A stretch of 8,865 nt of DNA from Saprospiraceae bacterium (GTDB lineage: Bacteria; Bacteroidota; Bacteroidia; Chitinophagales; Saprospiraceae), in NCBI GenBank assembly GCA_007134625.1, contig SLKL01000187.1, positions 1 to 8,865 of the forward strand. Reading direction: 5' to 3'. A model generated the notes under the pieces. The model did no database searches and was not told the origin of the DNA. It saw only the letters and a program-made list of their open reading frames with translations. Positions 6,349 to 8,865 of this stretch are shown here, piece by piece. Position 1 is the first letter of the stretch; each line of letters starts with the position of its first letter. Both the position numbers and the translations under genes were made by a program.

Positions 6349-7652
6349 TCTGCAGTCTTATTTTTTTTCATTCTCTTTTTAATTTCTTTTGCGGTAGGCG
6401 GAACCTTAACTGTTGCCATTAAGCTATCGAGATCACCTCCGAAAGTTTTGGTAATAGGCATACCATCTCTTGTCAAGCCCTCAAAGACACCTCTGTCATA
6501 AAGATTCCATACCGGGTACTTTGCTTCAGCCCTTAGGTTAATCAAACCAAAGTGATTCTCTGAACCCATTGGATTTTCTGCATCCTTCCATTGTTCATCA
6601 AAAGCTTCGAAATAAAAGCAAGTAATATTGTTGGCATTAGTCCAACCTCTCATCAACTCATAATAAAGACCTGATTTGTATTCATCCGTGGCTCTGCTAC
6701 CTGTTTTACCATAACGCCAACCGGAATTGGTTGCCCAACCTGTTTCCCCTATGTGGACGGGTTTATCTACCCCGAGGCTTTCCATATAGGCGACCACACT
6801 TTCAAACTGATCAATTGCATAATCTCTTGACCGCATCATTGCAGCATGTATTTTTTCTAAATCAGTCGTACCCTCTTCTTCTTCCCTTACGCCCCAGAAT
6901 TCAGGATTGTAATGGGTGTCGTGCATGGGATAGGTATGCACTGATAGGAAATCCACTGCTTTTATCAAGGAATCCAACTCAGGTACATGATAATCTTCTG
7001 ATCCACCCCCCCAGGCTGCGAAATTATCTGAACTGGTAATCCAAAGATCCTCAGGCAATTCACCCTCTTTCTTTAAGTCCTGCAAATGGTTTACCCAATT
7101 GAGTATGATTCCCGGCTCAACGTAATATTCTTCAGCCCAATGCACCATTGCTTCATTACCAACTGCAATAATTTTTACTATGGAAGGATATTGCTGAGTC
7201 AATTCAACTGCTCTCGCGATTTCAACGGCATTTCGCTCACTTTCCTGATCGCGTATTCTTTCCGGTTCATCAGTCCAGGCATTTTTGCAATCAATCCAGG
7301 CACCCAGCATTACATACATTTCAAAATCGGGATCTTCTTCTTTTAATAGGGTGATGGCCTCCAACAAGTTTGCCGCTTCCTCTTTGTGCACATTGTAGGT
7401 TCTGAGTAATTTTATGCCCATAGCAGATAAAATTCGCATATCTTCTTTGAGCTGTGGAATGGTTGGTTGGATATCCCGTGTTTTTTCACTATAACCTCCA
7501 TAACTGATCGCTTGGTATTCAACATTTCCAAGTATATCCGCTGCAGTTATGGGGGCAGCTTCCTCAGGCTCAGGAGTGCAGGAACTCATTAGTAAGCCGA
7601 AACAAAAAGGTATTGCCATCCAGTATAGAAAGTTTAATTTTTTAATGTTCAT
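6345..7652 (-). CDS. GH17 lipoprotein with C-terminal extension
   Basis: The start at 7652 gives 435 residues. An upstream ATG at 7688 would add 12 residues ahead of a complete lipoprotein signal (MNIKKLNFLYW... MSSC, Cys25), so the inner start is preferred. The residues after Cys25 (TPEPEE) are acidic, a pattern linked to surface export of lipoproteins in some Bacteroidota. The GH17 barrel starts at YQAISYGGY (46-54). The predicted acid/base is Glu167 in AVGNE and the nucleophile is Glu303 in IGETGWAT. FYFEAFDEQWK (346-356) and ENHFGL (365-370) follow. There is an insertion around 243-275 relative to the other GH17s, and a tail of about 60 residues ends in a Lys-rich stretch (PTAKEIKKRMKKNK). 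It overlaps the upstream GH17 gene by 11 bp and the GH30 gene by 4 bp. It is predicted to cut beta-1,3-glucan outside the inner membrane. Confidence 0.92.
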   Translation of the reverse strand: MNIKKLNFLYWMAIPFCFGLLMSSCTPEPEEAAPITAADILGNVEYQAISYGGYSEKTRDIQPTIPQLKEDMRILSAMGIKLLRTYNVHKEEAANLLEAITLLKEEDPDFEMYVMLGAWIDCKNAWTDEPERIRDQESERNAVEIARAVELTQQYPSIVKIIAVGNEAMVHWAEEYYVEPGIILNWVNHLQDLKKEGELPEDLWITSSDNFAAWGGGSEDYHVPELDSLIKAVDFLSVHTYPMHDTHYNPEFWGVREEEEGTTDLEKIHAAMMRSRDYAIDQFESVVAYMESLGVDKPVHIGETGWATNSGWRYGKTGSRATDEYKSGLYYELMRGWTNANNITCFYFEAFDEQWKDAENPMGSENHFGLINLRAEAKYPVWNLYDRGVFEGLTRDGMPITKTFGGDLDSLMATVKVPPTAKEIKKRMKKNKTAE

Positions 7653-8721
7653 GTTGAGTAGATTTTGATTTAGAAAAAATCTCGACAACTTTTTTGGGTT
7701 CGCGATCTACAGTGTAAAGTCCCCAATGCTTTTCAGCACCTAAAGGGTCATTTGGATCGCCTTTCCAATCCTCATCGAAAGCTTCAAAAATAAAAGTAGT
7801 TATATTATTGGCTGCAGTCCATTCCATAAGTTCTCTAATGTATCTCTTTTGTTTTTCCTCACTTGCGCGCTCACCGAATTCTGATGCCGTAGTTGCCCAA
7901 CCTGCCTCAGCTATTACTATTTGAACTCCGGGAAGTGCTTCAACCACCTCCTTTACATTTTTCTTACTGTAACTCAAGCCCTGATCAATATCCTTCCCTT
8001 CCCAGATGGGATACAGATGAATGGCTGCAAAATCAACCACTTTAGCCAGTTCGCTTCCGTGGTCAGCCCACCATTTATAATTGTCGGCAACAGTAACCGG
8101 TTGTTCAATAGCATTTTGTACTCTTTGGACATAGGATATCACAGAGTCAGTTGATACCCTGTGTTCATTCCAGTCCACCAGAGATTCATTACCTACATTT
8201 ACTGCGACAATAATATCACTGTACTTATTTGCCAATTCAATCCCCAACTCAATTTGCTCCTTGTTTCTGATGGCATTTTCATCCAAAAGCTCCTGAGGAT
8301 AAGGTTCCTCCAACCAGGCACAAGTACCATAAGTGCAAACCTCAGCTCTAAGCCATATACCCAACATCACCTTAAAGTCGAGATTATGTTCCCGGATTAC
8401 TTCAAGGGTCATCTGAGTATTTTCTTCGCAATCATACATTCTGAGCAGTCTGAATGGGGTCTGGGTATATAGTATTTCCAGGTCTTCAAGAATTTCTTCC
8501 TCGCTTGGATTAACAGCACCCATACCCCGGTCCGGGTGTTGACCTGTTCTGAAACCGGAATAACAAACTGCATCAGCTACATTATTCAAAAGCATATCTT
8601 CAGACTGAATGGGGGTAGTATTTGATGGCATATTATTCTCCGTTGCATACCCACAAGCGCCAATAAACAATAGCCCTGAAAGCACTGCATAAATTGACCA
8701 GTTATTGAGTATGTATTGCAT
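7642..8721 (-). CDS. GH17 lipoprotein, first gene of the operon
   Basis: This is a 359-residue protein. Residues 1-22 are hydrophobic and end in the lipobox IGAC (Cys23); the n-region has no Lys or Arg, which is unusual. No earlier start is possible because an in-frame TAG lies at 8745-8743, eight codons upstream. The GH17 barrel starts at AVCYSGFR (51-58). The predicted acid/base is Glu179 in NVGNE and the nucleophile is Glu272 in IAEAGWAT. FIFEAFDEDWKGD (310-322) and EKHWGLY (330-336) complete the domain. Cys129 and Cys134 could form a disulfide in the periplasm. It resembles the cytoplasmic GH17 at 1399-2331 more than the neighbouring lipoprotein. The likely role is beta-1,3-glucan hydrolysis or transfer at the outer membrane or in the periplasm. 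The last 11 bp overlap the start of the next GH17 gene. Confidence 0.93.
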   Translation of the reverse strand: MQYILNNWSIYAVLSGLLFIGACGYATENNMPSNTTPIQSEDMLLNNVADAVCYSGFRTGQHPDRGMGAVNPSEEEILEDLEILYTQTPFRLLRMYDCEENTQMTLEVIREHNLDFKVMLGIWLRAEVCTYGTCAWLEEPYPQELLDENAIRNKEQIELGIELANKYSDIIVAVNVGNESLVDWNEHRVSTDSVISYVQRVQNAIEQPVTVADNYKWWADHGSELAKVVDFAAIHLYPIWEGKDIDQGLSYSKKNVKEVVEALPGVQIVIAEAGWATTASEFGERASEEKQKRYIRELMEWTAANNITTFIFEAFDEDWKGDPNDPLGAEKHWGLYTVDREPKKVVEIFSKSKSTQHEH

Positions 8722-8865
8722 AATTTTTATTTTAAACTGAGTCTACTCCGAAAACCCCTTTCTATTACAAATTGCTGCAAAATCCAATATCTTCGTCATC
8801 AGGAAAAATCTTTCCTCAACGTAGCTATGGCTACGCCTGCGGAATATTTTACCTTCTTCCTCGAT
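8722..8865 (-). promoter_or_regulatory. Operon leader, promoter expected but not identified
   Basis: This 144-nt gene-free stretch precedes the first GH17 gene and should hold the operon promoter unless the operon begins outside the window. I searched the minus strand for the Bacteroidota TAnnTTTG -7 element with an upstream TTG and found no good match. The bases directly before the ATG (AAAATAAAAATT) are typical of Bacteroidota translation starts. A short dyad GAGTCTACTC lies at 8739-8748, and a long palindrome at 8801-8854. Confidence 0.45.
8801..8854. repeat. Long imperfect palindrome, possible repetitive intergenic element
   Basis: Arms 8801-8825 and 8830-8854 pair at 17 of 25 positions, plus two G-T pairs, around a 4-nt loop. 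The core CGTAGC-TATG-GCTACG (8820-8835) is perfect, and AGGAAA-AATC-TTTCCT (8801-8816) forms an alternative perfect hairpin in the left arm. The two structures exclude each other. It could be the terminator of a gene to the right, an RNA switch in the leader, or a REP-like dispersed repeat. Confidence 0.6.

Noticed and set aside
7653..7688. Earlier ATG for the second GH17 lipoprotein
   Set aside because: It would place 12 extra residues (including an Arg and polar residues) ahead of a complete lipoprotein signal and enlarge the overlap with the previous gene to 47 bp.
8743..8865. Tail of an upstream coding gene (open minus frame of 41 codons)
   Set aside because: It is not called as a gene because the palindrome accounts for the sequence, the frame is short and truncated, and I recognise no domain; it cannot be fully excluded without sequence to the right.

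Overview
The window reads as part of a carbohydrate-utilisation locus from a Bacteroidota bacterium, probably marine. The evidence is AT-rich DNA, gene starts preceded by A/T runs rather than Shine-Dalgarno sequences, three lipoproteins with Bacteroidota-style lipoboxes, and enzyme families typical of beta-glucan degradation. The genus cannot be named from the sequence. All seven recognisable genes lie on the minus strand and so are transcribed from right to left. The first six are very tightly packed: an 11-bp overlap, a 4-bp overlap, and gaps of 14, 9 and 1 nt. They almost certainly form one operon.

Layout in transcription order. (1) 8865-8722: a gene-free leader with a long imperfect palindrome. 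(2) 8721-7642: GH17 lipoprotein. (3) 7652-6345: second GH17 lipoprotein. (4) 6348-4837: GH30 lipoprotein resembling glucocerebrosidase and beta-1,6-glucanase enzymes. (5) 4822-3248: GPH-type (MelB-like) cation:sugar symporter. (6) 3238-2333: GH17 without a signal peptide. (7) 2331-1399: another GH17 without a signal peptide, related to the first. (8) 1398-1340: short spacer with a hairpin. (9) 1339 to beyond position 1: secreted multidomain protein with an N-terminal carbohydrate-binding-like domain and a repeated module of about 190 residues. This last gene runs off the left edge.

The genes fit a pathway for a branched beta-1,3/1,6-glucan such as laminarin. The downstream secreted protein may bind the glucan, and if it extends far enough beyond the window it may also cut it. 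The lipid-anchored GH30 could remove beta-1,6 glucose branches, and the two lipid-anchored GH17 enzymes could cut the beta-1,3 backbone in the periplasm or at the cell surface. The GPH symporter could import the short products through the inner membrane, and the two cytoplasmic GH17 enzymes could finish degradation. Family assignments and localisation follow from visible sequence; the substrate and the pathway are inferred from known members of these families.

The most notable points are four GH17 genes split evenly between exported and cytoplasmic forms around one symporter; a near-identical internal repeat (189 of 196 bases) in the surface protein; an extra periplasmic loop in the symporter; and a palindromic, possibly repetitive element in front of the operon. 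No SusC/SusD pair, regulator, tRNA, rRNA, CRISPR array or transposase is visible.
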